This document shows, piece by piece, positions 27,038 to 35,399 of a DNA stretch of 42,408 bases (the stretch's first letter is position 1; every line of letters begins with the position of its first letter). The translations under genes were made by a program, and so were the position numbers. The notes below the pieces were generated by a model. That model did not search any database. It was not told the origin of the DNA and saw only the letters and a list, made by a program, of their open reading frames with translations. The DNA lies in NCBI GenBank assembly GCA_030065055.1, contig JASJDS010000040.1:1-42408 (forward strand), in the 5' to 3' direction. This stretch comes from Calothrix sp. MO_192.B10. Lineage in GTDB: Bacteria; Cyanobacteriota; Cyanobacteriia; Cyanobacteriales; Nostocaceae.

Positions 27038-27058
27038 GTGGGTGTGGATAGCACCCAC
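27038..27058 (+). terminator. Hairpin after the PsaL-fusion gene
   Basis: A 7-bp perfect stem, GTGGGTG with CACCCAC and a 7-nt loop, begins seven bases after the TAG stop. The flanking GAGA.. and ..CTCTC can extend the stem. No T-run follows, so it may be a processing or weak termination hairpin. Confidence 0.45.
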
Positions 27059-27230
27059 CCTCTCAATTACTCCCTTCTCGGTGTAAGATTACCTATATCC
27101 TAAACCTCTCTATCCTCTGTGTTCTCTGCGCCTCTGTGGTTTTTTTATCGGTAATCTTTGGGCTGGCTCTTATTGAGAATGATGTCAGTTGTTAGAATGC
27201 ATAGACTTAAACCCAGGTGATAACACTAGT

Positions 27231-27273
27231 ACCGCTGTGCGGAAGTCAAAAGTCAAAAGTCAAAAGTCAAAAG
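27231..27273. repeat. GTCAAAA repeat unit, left copy
   Basis: ACCGCTGTGCGGAAGTC followed by four AAAAGTC-type units. The same 43 nt, with two mismatches, recurs in the same orientation at 30142-30184, so the two copies bracket isiA and the last antenna gene. Confidence 0.88.
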
Positions 27274-27289
27274 AACTTTGTTCTCTAGC

Positions 27290-27445
27290 TTTGACCGGAA
27301 AATAAACTGGATACAAGCCCTCCGCAGTCGCTCATGGGGGAAACCCCCAAGACCGCGCTGCTCTCCGGATTTATCCGTGGAGCAAAACAAACAGTTATGT
27401 CATTGTTTCAAGCCCCTGGCTTTAGACATGGGGTAAATCAGTCAT
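27290..27445. mobile_element. IS200/IS605-like end relics
   Basis: TTTGACCGGAAAATAAACTG begins a 31-bp stretch (27290-27320) that is repeated inverted at 30258-30288. It is followed by a CTCATGGGGGAAACCCCCAA palindrome, a CGGATTTATCCG mini-hairpin, and CAAGCCCCTGGCTTTAGACA-TGGGG at 27410-27434. These small foldback ends resemble the right ends of IS200/IS605 elements in cyanobacteria. No transposase gene remains. Confidence 0.5.
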
Positions 27446-27587
27446 TTATGTTGTCACAAAACAGTAGTAATTCCGTTCACTACTGCTAATTTACTGTGTT
27501 CTACTATACCTGTAAATCAAATTGTTACTTTTTGTAAACATTGGTTTTAATTAAGAAAAATTATTAATAAAGTAGGTGTGTAAAGCT

Positions 27588-27629
27588 CAATTAACAAATA
27601 TGCATATGCAATTAACAGATATGCATATG
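27588..27629. promoter_or_regulatory. 21-bp tandem direct repeat upstream of isiA, operator-like
   Basis: Two adjacent copies of CAATTAACARATATGCATATG (20 of 21 identical) lie at 27588-27608 and 27609-27629, about 180 bp before the isiA start. The period is two helical turns, and each copy holds the palindrome ATGCATAT, so two protein dimers could bind on one DNA face. It does not read as a recognisable Fur consensus. Confidence 0.55.
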
Positions 27630-27717
27630 CAAGAGTTCCAGAATGGGTCATATCTACTTACATCTTGTCATAATGCTTATAAGAAGCAATATTTTTGTTT
27701 TTAAGTAAATAGCATTA

Positions 27718-27748
27718 TTGACAAAAAACAGAGTTATGGTCAAATAAT
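27718..27748 (+). promoter_or_regulatory. isiA: Candidate sigma-70 type promoter of isiA
   Basis: TTGACA at 27718-27723 matches the -35 consensus exactly. AAATAAT at 27742-27748 is the best -10, with a spacer of 18 to 19 bp. The distance to the ATG at 27809 leaves a leader of roughly 50 nt. The -10 is imperfect, so the assignment is tentative. Confidence 0.4.
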
Positions 27749-27808
27749 GGGACTTAAGGCATTTCAATTAATTGAGTATTTATATCAATAGTATCTGAGC
27801 AACAAATA

Positions 27809-28843
27809 ATGCAGACGTACGACAATCCCAATGTCAAATATGATTGGTGGGCGGGTAATGCCCGCTTTGCTAATCTCTCCGGCTTGTTTATCGGCGCTCA
27901 CGTCGCCCAAGCTGCCCTAATAACCCTGTGGGCAGGGGCATTTACCCTGTTTGAACTGTCTCGATTCAACCCTGATGTGCCTATGGGCGAGCAGGGACTG
28001 ATTTTACTGCCTCATTTAGCCACTTTGGGTTTTGGTGTGGGCGATGAGGGGCAAATAGTCGATACTTACCCATATTTCGTAATTGGAGTTGTACACCTGA
28101 TTTCTTCTGCTGTTTTGGGCGCAGGTGGACTATTCCATACCTTTAAAGGTCCGAAAGATTTGAAACAAGCTACAGGCCGGGCTCGCAAGTTTCACTTTGA
28201 CTGGGACGACCCCGATAAACTCGGTTTCATCTTAGGGCATCATCTTCTGTTTTTGGGTGCAGGAGCATTATTACTGGCGGGTAAAGCCATGTACTGGGGA
28301 GGGCTTTATGATGCAGCTAGTCATACTGTCCGGGTTGTGACTAATCCTACCCTTAATCCCTTTGTTATCTATGGCTATCAAACCCATTTTGCTAGTGTTG
28401 ATAACCTGGAGGATTTAGTCGGGGGTCATATTTTTGTTGGTTTCATTCTCTTATTTGGAGGATTCTGGCATATCACCAGAGGACCTTTGCCTTGGGCAAA
28501 GAAACTGTTAATTTTTTCTGGTGAAGCGATTCTATCCTACTCCTTGGGTGGTATTGCCTTAGCAGGTTTTGTTGCTACTTACTTCTGTGCGGTGAATACT
28601 TTAGCTTATCCCGTGGAATTCTTTGGTCCAGCCTTAGAAGTTAAGTTTGGAGTTTGTCCCTATTTCGCCGACACTATAGAGTTACCCAATGGTGCCCATA
28701 CAGCGAGGGCTTGGTTAGCTAATGCCCATTTCTTCTTGTCTTTCTTTTTCCTTCAAGGGCATCTATGGCACGCCCTACGAGCTATTGGCGTTGACTTCAA
28801 GTCAGTTGAGAAGTCAATAGATGCTATAGCTAGCGAGTCTTGA
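27809..28843 (+). CDS. isiA: Iron-stress-induced chlorophyll-binding protein (copy 4, canonical IsiA)
   Basis: A 344-residue CP43' protein that forms rings around photosystem I and quenches excess energy under iron limitation. The N-terminus [20 protein letters not shown] is the typical IsiA start, which sets this copy apart from the other four. Chlorophyll-ligating histidines occur in [36 protein letters not shown] and [15 protein letters not shown]. The large lumenal loop of CP43 is absent. It has its own upstream region with a tandem 21-bp repeat and a promoter candidate, 777 bp away from the PsaL-fusion gene, so it is probably controlled separately from copies 1-3. Confidence 0.95.
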   Translation: MQTYDNPNVKYDWWAGNARFANLSGLFIGAHVAQAALITLWAGAFTLFELSRFNPDVPMGEQGLILLPHLATLGFGVGDEGQIVDTYPYFVIGVVHLISSAVLGAGGLFHTFKGPKDLKQATGRARKFHFDWDDPDKLGFILGHHLLFLGAGALLLAGKAMYWGGLYDAASHTVRVVTNPTLNPFVIYGYQTHFASVDNLEDLVGGHIFVGFILLFGGFWHITRGPLPWAKKLLIFSGEAILSYSLGGIALAGFVATYFCAVNTLAYPVEFFGPALEVKFGVCPYFADTIELPNGAHTARAWLANAHFFLSFFFLQGHLWHALRAIGVDFKSVEKSIDAIASES

Positions 28844-29076
28844 AGAGAGGGGTTAGGTTTTAGGGTTTAGGGGTTAGAGAGTAGAAGAGGCAGAGGAGAA
28901 TAATATTATCTCCTTCACTCCTACTCTACTCTTCGAGAAGCCACTGCGTGTCTACGAGAAGCCACTTCGTGTCTACACTCTTTCCCTCCTTCACTCTGAC
29001 TCATCTGTGTCTGGGTGCTTGATTTTGCATTAACGATTCAGACACTCAGAAATTACTTCATCAAGGGTATTGAATT
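28844..29076. other. Spacer between isiA and antenna copy 5
   Basis: GTTAGGTTTTAGGGTTTAGG runs follow the isiA stop, then an 80-bp dispersed repeat (28911-28990). The ribosome site AAGGG for the next gene lies at 29064-29068. No gene is present. Confidence 0.6.
28911..28990. repeat. 80-bp dispersed repeat, copy in the isi island
   Basis: Its reverse complement equals 39091-39170 except for one base. It contains the tandem GAGAAGCCACTGCGTGTCTAC / GAGAAGCCACTTCGTGTCTAC pair flanked by pyrimidine-rich TCCTTCACTCC units. Confidence 0.93.
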
Positions 29077-30042
29077 GTGGCAGTTTCTACTGATAAGACT
29101 TTTGCGGCAAATACAAATTCATCGTGGCTAGTTGGTAATGCCCGTTTAACTGACTTATCGGGTCAACTATTGGGCGCTCATATTGCTCATGCAGGTTTAA
29201 TTATGTTTTGGGCAGGCTCTTGTACTATTTTGGAAGTTACCCGATTTGTTCCTGGTGTTCCAATGTACGAACAGGGAATAACTTTATTACCTCATTTAGC
29301 GAGTTTGGGCTGGGGTGTTGGTGCTGGGGGTGAAATAGTCGATACTTATCCTTATTTTGTAATTGGAATGCTGCATTTAGTCGCATCTGCTGTTTTGGGT
29401 GCGGGTGGTTTATTTCATGTGTTTCGTACCCCTGCAATTTTACGTGATGCAGGTGGGAGAGCTGCAAAATTTCACTATGAGTGGAATGAATCTAAACAAT
29501 TGGGCTTAATCTTGGGGCATCACCTAATCATTCTGGGTTTGGGAGCATTTTTGCTGGTACTTAAAGCCATGTTTTTTGGCGGAATTTATGACACTAATGT
29601 GGGAGATGTGCGCCTGATTGATAATCCTACTCTTGACCCCCAGATTATCTTTGGTTACTTAGTGGGGATGAAAGATGGTGTGTGGAATCCTTTAGGAATG
29701 GCAAGTGTGGATAACTTAGAAGATGTGATTGGTGGTCATATTTGGATTGGAGCAATTTTAATTGCTGGCGGTGCATGGCACATTGTCGTCAAACCTTTTG
29801 GTTGGATTAGGGGAATTTTTCCCATTAAACATGGAGAAGAAATTCTTTCTTATAGCTTACTTGGTTTAGCTTTGATGGCTTTTATCTCTACAGCATTTGT
29901 GGGTTTGAACACCACTGTTTTTCCGACAGAATTTTATGGTAATGAACGTCTGACTTTGACAAATGTCCAATTCTTTCTAGGTATCTTGGCTTTCTTAGGT
30001 TTTGTTTGGCATGGTTGGCGTTACCGTCAAATTAAGACTTAA
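29077..30042 (+). CDS. Chlorophyll-binding antenna protein, IsiA/Pcb family (copy 5, short)
   Basis: A 321-residue antenna protein with GTG start at 29077 and an AAGGG ribosome site about 9 nt before it. Family blocks are [59 protein letters not shown] and [19 protein letters not shown]. The lumenal loop between helices 5 and 6 is about 25 residues shorter than in isiA, and the usual [15 protein letters not shown] of helix 6 has become [18 protein letters not shown], so one helix 6 histidine is lost. It follows isiA by 233 bp of repeats and may be co-transcribed. A terminator-like structure lies downstream. Confidence 0.9.
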   Translation: MAVSTDKTFAANTNSSWLVGNARLTDLSGQLLGAHIAHAGLIMFWAGSCTILEVTRFVPGVPMYEQGITLLPHLASLGWGVGAGGEIVDTYPYFVIGMLHLVASAVLGAGGLFHVFRTPAILRDAGGRAAKFHYEWNESKQLGLILGHHLIILGLGAFLLVLKAMFFGGIYDTNVGDVRLIDNPTLDPQIIFGYLVGMKDGVWNPLGMASVDNLEDVIGGHIWIGAILIAGGAWHIVVKPFGWIRGIFPIKHGEEILSYSLLGLALMAFISTAFVGLNTTVFPTEFYGNERLTLTNVQFFLGILAFLGFVWHGWRYRQIKT

Positions 30043-30077
30043 TAAACTTTCCTCCAACACAGCTAATTAGTCTATTC

Positions 30078-30135
30078 TGCCTGTGGTTAAAATTTAAAAT
30101 CAATTGACTGCAGGCATTTATTTTTGATTTTAATT
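30078..30135 (+). terminator. Terminator-like structure after antenna copy 5
   Basis: TGCCTG at 30078-30083 pairs with CAGGCA at 30111-30116. The large loop can itself pair through TTAAAATTTAAAA-type sequence, and TTTATTTTTGATTTT follows at once. This is the best intrinsic-terminator candidate in the isi island. Confidence 0.5.
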
Positions 30136-30141
30136 AGGTCA

Positions 30142-30184
30142 ACCGCTTCGCGGAAGTCAAAAGTCAAAAGTCAAAAGTCAAAAG
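30142..30184. repeat. GTCAAAA repeat unit, right copy
   Basis: Direct copy of 27231-27273 with two mismatches; together they flank a 2.9-kb block containing isiA and antenna copy 5. Confidence 0.88.
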
Positions 30185-30185
30185 T

Positions 30186-30288
30186 ATTAGCCCATCGATG
30201 AATCGAAGGGCTAATGAAATAAGGAAAACATTTTTTCCTCTCCACGGATGAATCCGGGGGCTTGTATCCAGTTTATTTTTTGGTCAAA
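30186..30288. mobile_element. Foldback relics, inverted partner of 27290-27320
   Basis: ATTAGCCC at 30186-30193 pairs with GGGCTAAT at 30208-30215 (8 bp). AGGAAAA and TTTTCCT form a second hairpin, and the stretch 30258-30288 is the inverted copy of 27290-27320. The set looks like remains of IS200/IS605-type ends. It stops three bases before the next gene's ATG. Confidence 0.5.
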
Positions 30289-30290
30289 TA

Positions 30291-30566
30291 ATGCTGATTA
30301 CAATATTGTTAGCTTGCTTTGCTTGGGCATTGATGATTTTATTTTTGTGCAGTGCTTGGCATACTTTTAAAGTAGGAACAGAACACCTGAGAAAAATACA
30401 TCAAATTCCTTGCTCTGATTGTGACTACTTTACTAATGATTATCGACTCAAATGTACTGTGAATCCAGTAAAAGCTTGTTCTGAAGATGCTATTGGTTGT
30501 ATTGACTTTGAACCAAAAACAGCTAATTGTAATGCTTGTCAACAGGGACGAAGAAAGTTATTTTAA
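30291..30566 (+). CDS. Small cysteine-rich membrane protein
   Basis: The 91 residues hold one N-terminal membrane helix (residues 2-24, ACFAWALMILFLCSAW) and a hydrophilic tail. The tail cysteines are in the order PCSDCDYF, LKCTV, KACSED, IGCIDF and NCNACQQ, seven in about 45 residues. Two CxxC pairs suggest metal or Fe-S binding, or a redox role. I do not recognise the family. The frame is read as a gene because of the membrane helix plus ordered cysteines and because it ends cleanly against the convergent Uma2 gene (4-bp overlap). It sits at the end of the iron-stress island, which makes an iron-related role attractive but unproven. The ribosome site is weak. Confidence 0.7.
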   Translation: MLITILLACFAWALMILFLCSAWHTFKVGTEHLRKIHQIPCSDCDYFTNDYRLKCTVNPVKACSEDAIGCIDFEPKTANCNACQQGRRKLF

Positions 30567-31255
30567 GTCGTTAATTGTGACAATTGCTCAACAAAATCTT
30601 GATGTTCTTGGCTCGATAAACCCTGCTGTAAAACGGCTAATACTTTAGCTAAATCTCCTGCTAATAATGCTGATTTTACTAACCATAAACCTGGAAAAAC
30701 TTGAGAGCAGACTATATCATCTGTATTCGGTTCAAGTTGGATATACTCACCTTGTTGCAGGGTAAACCAATCAAATTGATGGTCATAAACTCGCCATACC
30801 AAATATTCTTGGACTTGATTACGACGATAAACTTTTAGTTTTTCATGTAAATCATAAGAAGCACTTGAAGCGGCAATTTCTATAATTAATTCTGGCGCAC
30901 CTTCTACATAATCATCCTGATTAATGCACGATTGTCCGCCTGTTTCAAATCGCAATAAAGCATCTGGTTGCGGTTCGTTATCGGCATCTATTAACACTGT
31001 GGCATTATCGGCCAAACCTACCCCTGGTGTAGCTGCTTTGTATGTAGCCAACCATCCCATAATGTAAGCATGGGGTTCGCCATGACTTTTGATTCTCAAT
31101 GGTGATGCCACGTAAACAATTCCTTCAATCAATTCTGCTTTTTTGAGATTTGGCATGGCATGATAACGCCGCTCAAATTCGTAACGGGTAAGTTTGTCGC
31201 CGTTTTCTAAGGGCGGAATTGTTAAAAGAGGAGAATTTTTGTCAGCAGATAACAT
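30563..31255 (-). CDS. Uma2 family endonuclease-fold protein (DUF820)
   Basis: This 230-residue member of the large cyanobacterial Uma2/DUF820 family has a PD-(D/E)xK restriction-endonuclease fold. The typical segments are the start GDKLTRYEFERRYHAMPNLK, ELIEGIVYVASP with the first acidic residue, NEPQPDALLRFE with the catalytic Asp, APELIIEIAASSASYDLHEK, and KLKVYRRNQVQEYLVWRVYD. The active-site pattern (E..D..ExxxK-like) appears kept. Members occur in tens of copies per genome and their biological substrate is unknown. It overlaps the small cysteine-rich gene by 4 bp, tail to tail. Confidence 0.92.
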   Translation of the reverse strand: MLSADKNSPLLTIPPLENGDKLTRYEFERRYHAMPNLKKAELIEGIVYVASPLRIKSHGEPHAYIMGWLATYKAATPGVGLADNATVLIDADNEPQPDALLRFETGGQSCINQDDYVEGAPELIIEIAASSASYDLHEKLKVYRRNQVQEYLVWRVYDHQFDWFTLQQGEYIQLEPNTDDIVCSQVFPGLWLVKSALLAGDLAKVLAVLQQGLSSQEHQDFVEQLSQLTT

Positions 31256-31371
31256 AATTTCCTCGAATATTGCGAATTACTGACTTGTAATTTTAACCTG
31301 AATTTGTTTGTAGCTATTCCACCTAGTGTCAATTAGTAGGAATCAAGATAAATATTCCCCTACAACTTCTT
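31256..31371. other. Short spacer after the hybrid kinase gene
   Basis: 116 bp between the kinase stop and the Uma2 start, both minus strand. It should carry the Uma2 promoter; nothing distinctive is visible. Confidence 0.4.
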
Positions 31372-34300
31372 TCAAGTACGTCCTGCCAGACAAGCTACCA
31401 CGGTAACTAATTCACACGGCTCCACAGGCTTAAGTAAGTATATTTGATAACCTTCATGGATAGCTCGCATCCGTTGTTCTGCTCTACCATCGGCAGTCAA
31501 AGCAGCAGCAGGAATTTTTCTTTGTTTTTCTGCACTTTCGAGGGAACGTAGTTGGCGAATTAGGGAATAACCATCGTCATCTGGCATTTCCAAATCGCAG
31601 ACTAGCACATCTGGTTTATATTCTTGAATTGCATTCAATGCTTCTACAACCGAAGATACTGCCCGTGCTTCTGCTTGGTAAGATTGCAACACTGCCAGGA
31701 AAAAATCCTGCAATTCCACTTCATTATCTACAATTAGCACCCGTACACCTTGCAATAGACTGGATGATAAGTTAGCTCGCCCTCCAGATGAAGGGTAAAC
31801 CAAACGGCGATAATCCCCAAGAGTAACTATTTCTCTTTTCTCTTCTCTTATATGCTGTGGTTGGGTATCAAATAGTGGCAGCTTAACTGTGAAACTTGTT
31901 CCTTTGCCAACGCCAGGACTTTCAACTTCTATGATACCGCCATGTAATTCTACCAAATGACGCACGATCGCTAGTCCCAAACCCATACCACTATGTAATC
32001 TGGTGTTGGAACTATCGGTTTGATAAAAACGATCGAATACGTAGGGAATTAAGTTAGCATCAATACCAATACCTGTATCTTTGACCTGAATCTGAGCATA
32101 GGAACTCAAGGGTGAATTGACAGAACAATCTTTATCTTCAACCTGAGAAAGGATAACTTCTACCCGACCACCATGAGGTGTAAACTTGATCGCATTGGAA
32201 AGTAGGTTCCAGATGATTTGTTGTAGGCGTTCCGGATCGCCCGATACTAAAAATTTGGGAGTTGTGGATGTAGATTGGCGTAGCTTAACTGCTTGGGAAG
32301 CGGGAAAACTTTGCTGCTGAAAATGTTCCTCATGGTGCTGATGTCCCCAATCTAGGGAATAACTAAAATCAATTTCCTTGACCTCAGCTGCTAATTTCAC
32401 ATTTTCTAGTACTGTTCTTAATATGGGGACTAAATCGCAAGTACGGATATTCAGGCTTAATTTCCCTTTAATCATCCGGGAAATATCTAACAAGTCTTCT
32501 ACAATTTGGGTTTGAGTTTTGGCATTGCGTTCGATGGCATCTAAACCCTTAGCTACTTGAGTTTCACCCAAATTTCTGGAACGCAAAAGTTGTGCCCATC
32601 CTAAGATTGATTGCAGGGGCGATCGCAATTCATGGGATAATATACTCAAAAACTCATCTCGAGTCCGGTTTGTATCTTGTATTTGTTCGGCTTGTTGCTG
32701 CAAGGAATTTGTTAATACCCACCTTTCCATGCTCATGGCAATTAGATGGGTAAGTGCTTCCATGATTGCTTGTTCGCTCTGACTAAATTGCGATCGACTA
32801 CAACTAGCAAAGGCAATAGTTCCTAACAACTTTCCCCCCATTGTCAATGCCTGTCCATAATAGGCTTTAATGCCCATAGAACGGATAAATTCCGTTTTGG
32901 GTTCAGTTGATTGTTGTACATTGTCCAGGGCTATTCTAGATAGCTCTCGCGCTACATAACCGCATACCCCTCGCCCAATTTCTAGGTATTCCATAGATTG
33001 AGCCAAGGTTGGAGAAATACCACTATGGGATGTTAGGTGCATGACTGGAGAGTTGTTCTCTACCAGATAGTTCCAGTAAGCATCCAAGCCAATTTCTGGA
33101 GCTAGTTTCCCAAACCAAGTTTCGAGGGTGACTACAGGATTTGGGCAGCACTTGATATCCTTGGTTAATTCTCCTAATAACTTGAGTTTGCGTTTTTCTT
33201 GGTGACTGGCTATTTTTAACTGCTGGCGATCGCTTAAGTCTAATATCAAAACAATCATATCTGATTGTGCTGCTGATGGGAACCCATAGCTACATAAAAC
33301 GGGAATATGGCTGCCATCTTTGCACAATAATTCTTTTTCGTAGGGTTGACAGTTGCCTTGAGCCTCAGCTTCAGCAATACATTGCTCGTCTTGGGAAATA
33401 TAATTTGCTGGTGTTAGTTCCTTCCAATTAATTCTGCCCGATATTAGCTCTTCTCTGGAATAGCCAGTCATTTGCAAGAATCGATCATTGGCTTGTTGAA
33501 TCCCACCATGAATATCCCCACAAATAACACCCAAAATATTTGTATCGAAAACCTGTTGCCATCGATTTTGAGCAGCTTGGAGCATATTTTGGGTATAATC
33601 TCGTTGCTGGCTAATACCCTCAATTTCCCAAGCAAATTCCCAAATCAAAATGGCAAAAAATCCGATCGCCACCAGCACAAATAAGACAATGGCAAATACG
33701 GAATCGTAATAGTTTAACCTTTGACCTTGAATAATAAACCAACCTGCGATCGCAAGTATGAAAATTGCCAGCAATAACCAACGCAATATGAAGTAAGTAC
33801 CGTGGAATTTTTTGATTACCATACCCAACAAACCCCGATCCCTACCCATCCACAACATACCTATACAAAGTATCAAAAAGGTGACAGCCTGGTAAAAACC
33901 CATGAATGATGAATCAGGTGTAACATGATCGAATACTTCCCCTTGGTTGTAGACATAATGGAGAATGGAAATGAAGGAAATTACCGCACTAATTAAGCTC
34001 AAAATTTGAGCATAGCGATTATATCTAGAGTTTTTTTGCTGACTCAGCAGTATCATGGCAATACCAATGAAAATAAAGTCAACTGCTGTTACAAAACTCA
34101 TTCTTCCCGGATAGGACGTACCACTAGCTGGAGATGCATCACTAAATAACAGTTCATCAATTCCTAAGTTCCAATTCCCCAGATACTCGCTGAGTGTGAG
34201 GGATGAGATGATAATGACTAACCCTAAAACTACTTTAGCTAAGGTCTGGGCATGAAAATGTAACCACTGATGACAGCCAAGGAAAAATTTCCATAATGGT

Positions 34301-34581
34301 GATAATTGACGATTTTTATCAGCTTTATTTTGACTAGAGATGGCTTTTTTCTGTAACAGCCACAAAGCAATGCCAGATAAGACAAAACAAACCGCTGTAT
34401 TTGCCTTAATTGATACCCTATTCAAACCACAACCACTCTTAATAATATCAATGTCAAAATACCAACCAATTAATACCAAAATACTACATACAATTGGTAT
34501 TAAACTTGCTATTTGTACAACTATATTTGGCAAATCATTTAGATATAATTTACGTAAGGGTTTTGGGTTTAGCTTTAACAT
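31372..34581 (-). CDS. Hybrid sensor histidine kinase (membrane sensor, PAS, GAF, HisKA, HATPase, REC)
   Basis: The 1069 residues begin with about eight membrane helices in two groups (residues about 15-130 and 155-315), an integral-membrane sensor of unknown ligand. Then come PAS (about 338-450, LQMTGYSREELISG), GAF (about 465-625), and HisKA with the phospho-acceptor His in FLSILSHELRSPLQSIL (about residue 650). HATPase boxes follow: N in IWNLLSNAIKFT, G1 in KDTGIGID, G2 in GMGLGLAIVRHL. The C-terminal receiver domain has VLVCDLEMPDDDG with the phospho-acceptor Asp and LLKPVEP with the conserved Lys. No partner regulator is adjacent, so the output must lie elsewhere. Start at ATG 34581. Confidence 0.94.
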   Translation of the reverse strand: MLKLNPKPLRKLYLNDLPNIVVQIASLIPIVCSILVLIGWYFDIDIIKSGCGLNRVSIKANTAVCFVLSGIALWLLQKKAISSQNKADKNRQLSPLWKFFLGCHQWLHFHAQTLAKVVLGLVIIISSLTLSEYLGNWNLGIDELLFSDASPASGTSYPGRMSFVTAVDFIFIGIAMILLSQQKNSRYNRYAQILSLISAVISFISILHYVYNQGEVFDHVTPDSSFMGFYQAVTFLILCIGMLWMGRDRGLLGMVIKKFHGTYFILRWLLLAIFILAIAGWFIIQGQRLNYYDSVFAIVLFVLVAIGFFAILIWEFAWEIEGISQQRDYTQNMLQAAQNRWQQVFDTNILGVICGDIHGGIQQANDRFLQMTGYSREELISGRINWKELTPANYISQDEQCIAEAEAQGNCQPYEKELLCKDGSHIPVLCSYGFPSAAQSDMIVLILDLSDRQQLKIASHQEKRKLKLLGELTKDIKCCPNPVVTLETWFGKLAPEIGLDAYWNYLVENNSPVMHLTSHSGISPTLAQSMEYLEIGRGVCGYVARELSRIALDNVQQSTEPKTEFIRSMGIKAYYGQALTMGGKLLGTIAFASCSRSQFSQSEQAIMEALTHLIAMSMERWVLTNSLQQQAEQIQDTNRTRDEFLSILSHELRSPLQSILGWAQLLRSRNLGETQVAKGLDAIERNAKTQTQIVEDLLDISRMIKGKLSLNIRTCDLVPILRTVLENVKLAAEVKEIDFSYSLDWGHQHHEEHFQQQSFPASQAVKLRQSTSTTPKFLVSGDPERLQQIIWNLLSNAIKFTPHGGRVEVILSQVEDKDCSVNSPLSSYAQIQVKDTGIGIDANLIPYVFDRFYQTDSSNTRLHSGMGLGLAIVRHLVELHGGIIEVESPGVGKGTSFTVKLPLFDTQPQHIREEKREIVTLGDYRRLVYPSSGGRANLSSSLLQGVRVLIVDNEVELQDFFLAVLQSYQAEARAVSSVVEALNAIQEYKPDVLVCDLEMPDDDGYSLIRQLRSLESAEKQRKIPAAALTADGRAEQRMRAIHEGYQIYLLKPVEPCELVTVVACLAGRT

Positions 34582-34945
34582 TGACCGTTGTACAACTGCA
34601 TCTATTTAGGTTAACAAGGCTCAGATTTTTGCACCATTAATTTTCAACCAATACATTTCAGTTGATTTCCTAGGTGTATCCCATTCTTGATTTGATTGAA
34701 TTGAATTGTATTGTATATGTATTATATTATACGTTAATCTTTAACTGAATTGCATCTATCTTTGTACATATTTTCATGGCGATACTTGGAAAATTAATCG
34801 TAATAGCCATGCTTAATACTATGTAAATTAAATATTAATTAAGTAATAAAATAGTAAATAAAAAACATAATTTCTCAGGTGTGAGGAGTGAGGAGTTAGG
34901 AGTTATACCATTTTGAAAAAAGAATGAGACAGATTAATAGGATAG

Positions 34946-35038
34946 GTAGGGGCACGGCATTAGAGTGATAATTTTATACACCAAAAGATTGTGGATGCCG
35001 TGCCCTGACGAAGAATGTATGTGTCGCAAACATTATTT
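34946..35038. repeat. GGGGCACGGC hairpin (copy 3) joined to TGTGTCGCAAACAT repeat
   Basis: GTAGGGGCACGGC at 34946-34958 faces GCCGTGCCC at 34997-35005. The part 34971-35038 is the same sequence as 19262-19329 in opposite orientation. The two families therefore overlap, and the 19-kb copy may be a degenerate form of this one. Confidence 0.8.
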
Positions 35039-35080
35039 AACCTGAGTTCGGTGTTAGGAGTTCGGTGTTAGGAGTTAAAA

Positions 35081-35236
35081 TTAACGTGAGTTCCGTCGAA
35101 CTCACACTGATTTACTAAGTTTAGATTAATTGTTGACTTTATTCTCAACTATTCGGGAAGTGACTCCTCACTTGAATTGTACAAATCCTTGACTCATAAG
35201 GGTTTTAGCCTCAAAATTTCGTCGAACTCACGTTAA
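35081..35236. mobile_element. 156-bp MITE-like element, TTAACGTGAGTTC termini
   Basis: TTAACGTGAGTTC at 35081-35093 and its inverted partner within GTCGAACTCACGTTAA at 35221-35236 form 13-bp terminal repeats. The left end contains a second, internal hairpin, GTGAGTTC-CGTC-GAACTCAC (35086-35105). The flanks AAAA and AAAG may hint at a short duplication. There is no coding capacity, so it would depend on a transposase elsewhere in the genome. Confidence 0.72.
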
Positions 35237-35347
35237 AAGCATTGATAAATCAATGTTTTATAGTTATTCAGCAGACCCTATTTAAATTGGTATTATGAGT
35301 TATATTATGTGCGGATGAATACTTCTAAAACCTCACTCACCTGGGTT

Positions 35348-35373
35348 ACCCTCTCCTTATTAACGGAGAGGGT
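35348..35373 (-). terminator. CCCTCTCC hairpin downstream of lpxD
   Basis: ACCCTCTCC pairs with GGAGAGGGT over 9 bp, 27 bp beyond the lpxD stop on its own strand. It is a second copy of the dispersed hairpin at 14553, so any terminator role may be incidental. Confidence 0.4.
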
Positions 35374-35399
35374 TGGAGTGAGTCAAACAGGAATTATAA

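Larger units (their letters stand above)
27032..27808. other. Regulatory and repeat region upstream of isiA
   Basis: It holds, in order, a hairpin after the fusion gene, a CTCTGCGCCTCTGTGGTTTT dispersed motif near 27125, a GTCAAAA tandem repeat, relics with IS200/IS605-like hairpins, and about 330 bp of A+T-rich DNA with a 21-bp tandem repeat and a candidate promoter before isiA. No gene is visible. Confidence 0.7.
34582..35399. other. Spacer upstream of the hybrid kinase, filled with mobile-looking repeats
   Basis: The first 300 bp, next to the kinase start, are very A+T-rich and probably hold its promoter. Then come TAGGAGTT units, a GGGGCACGGC/TGTGTCGC composite repeat (34946-35038), GAGTTCGGTGTTAG units, a 156-bp MITE-like element (35081-35236) and a CCCTCTCC hairpin at the lpxD end. 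Confidence 0.65.
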
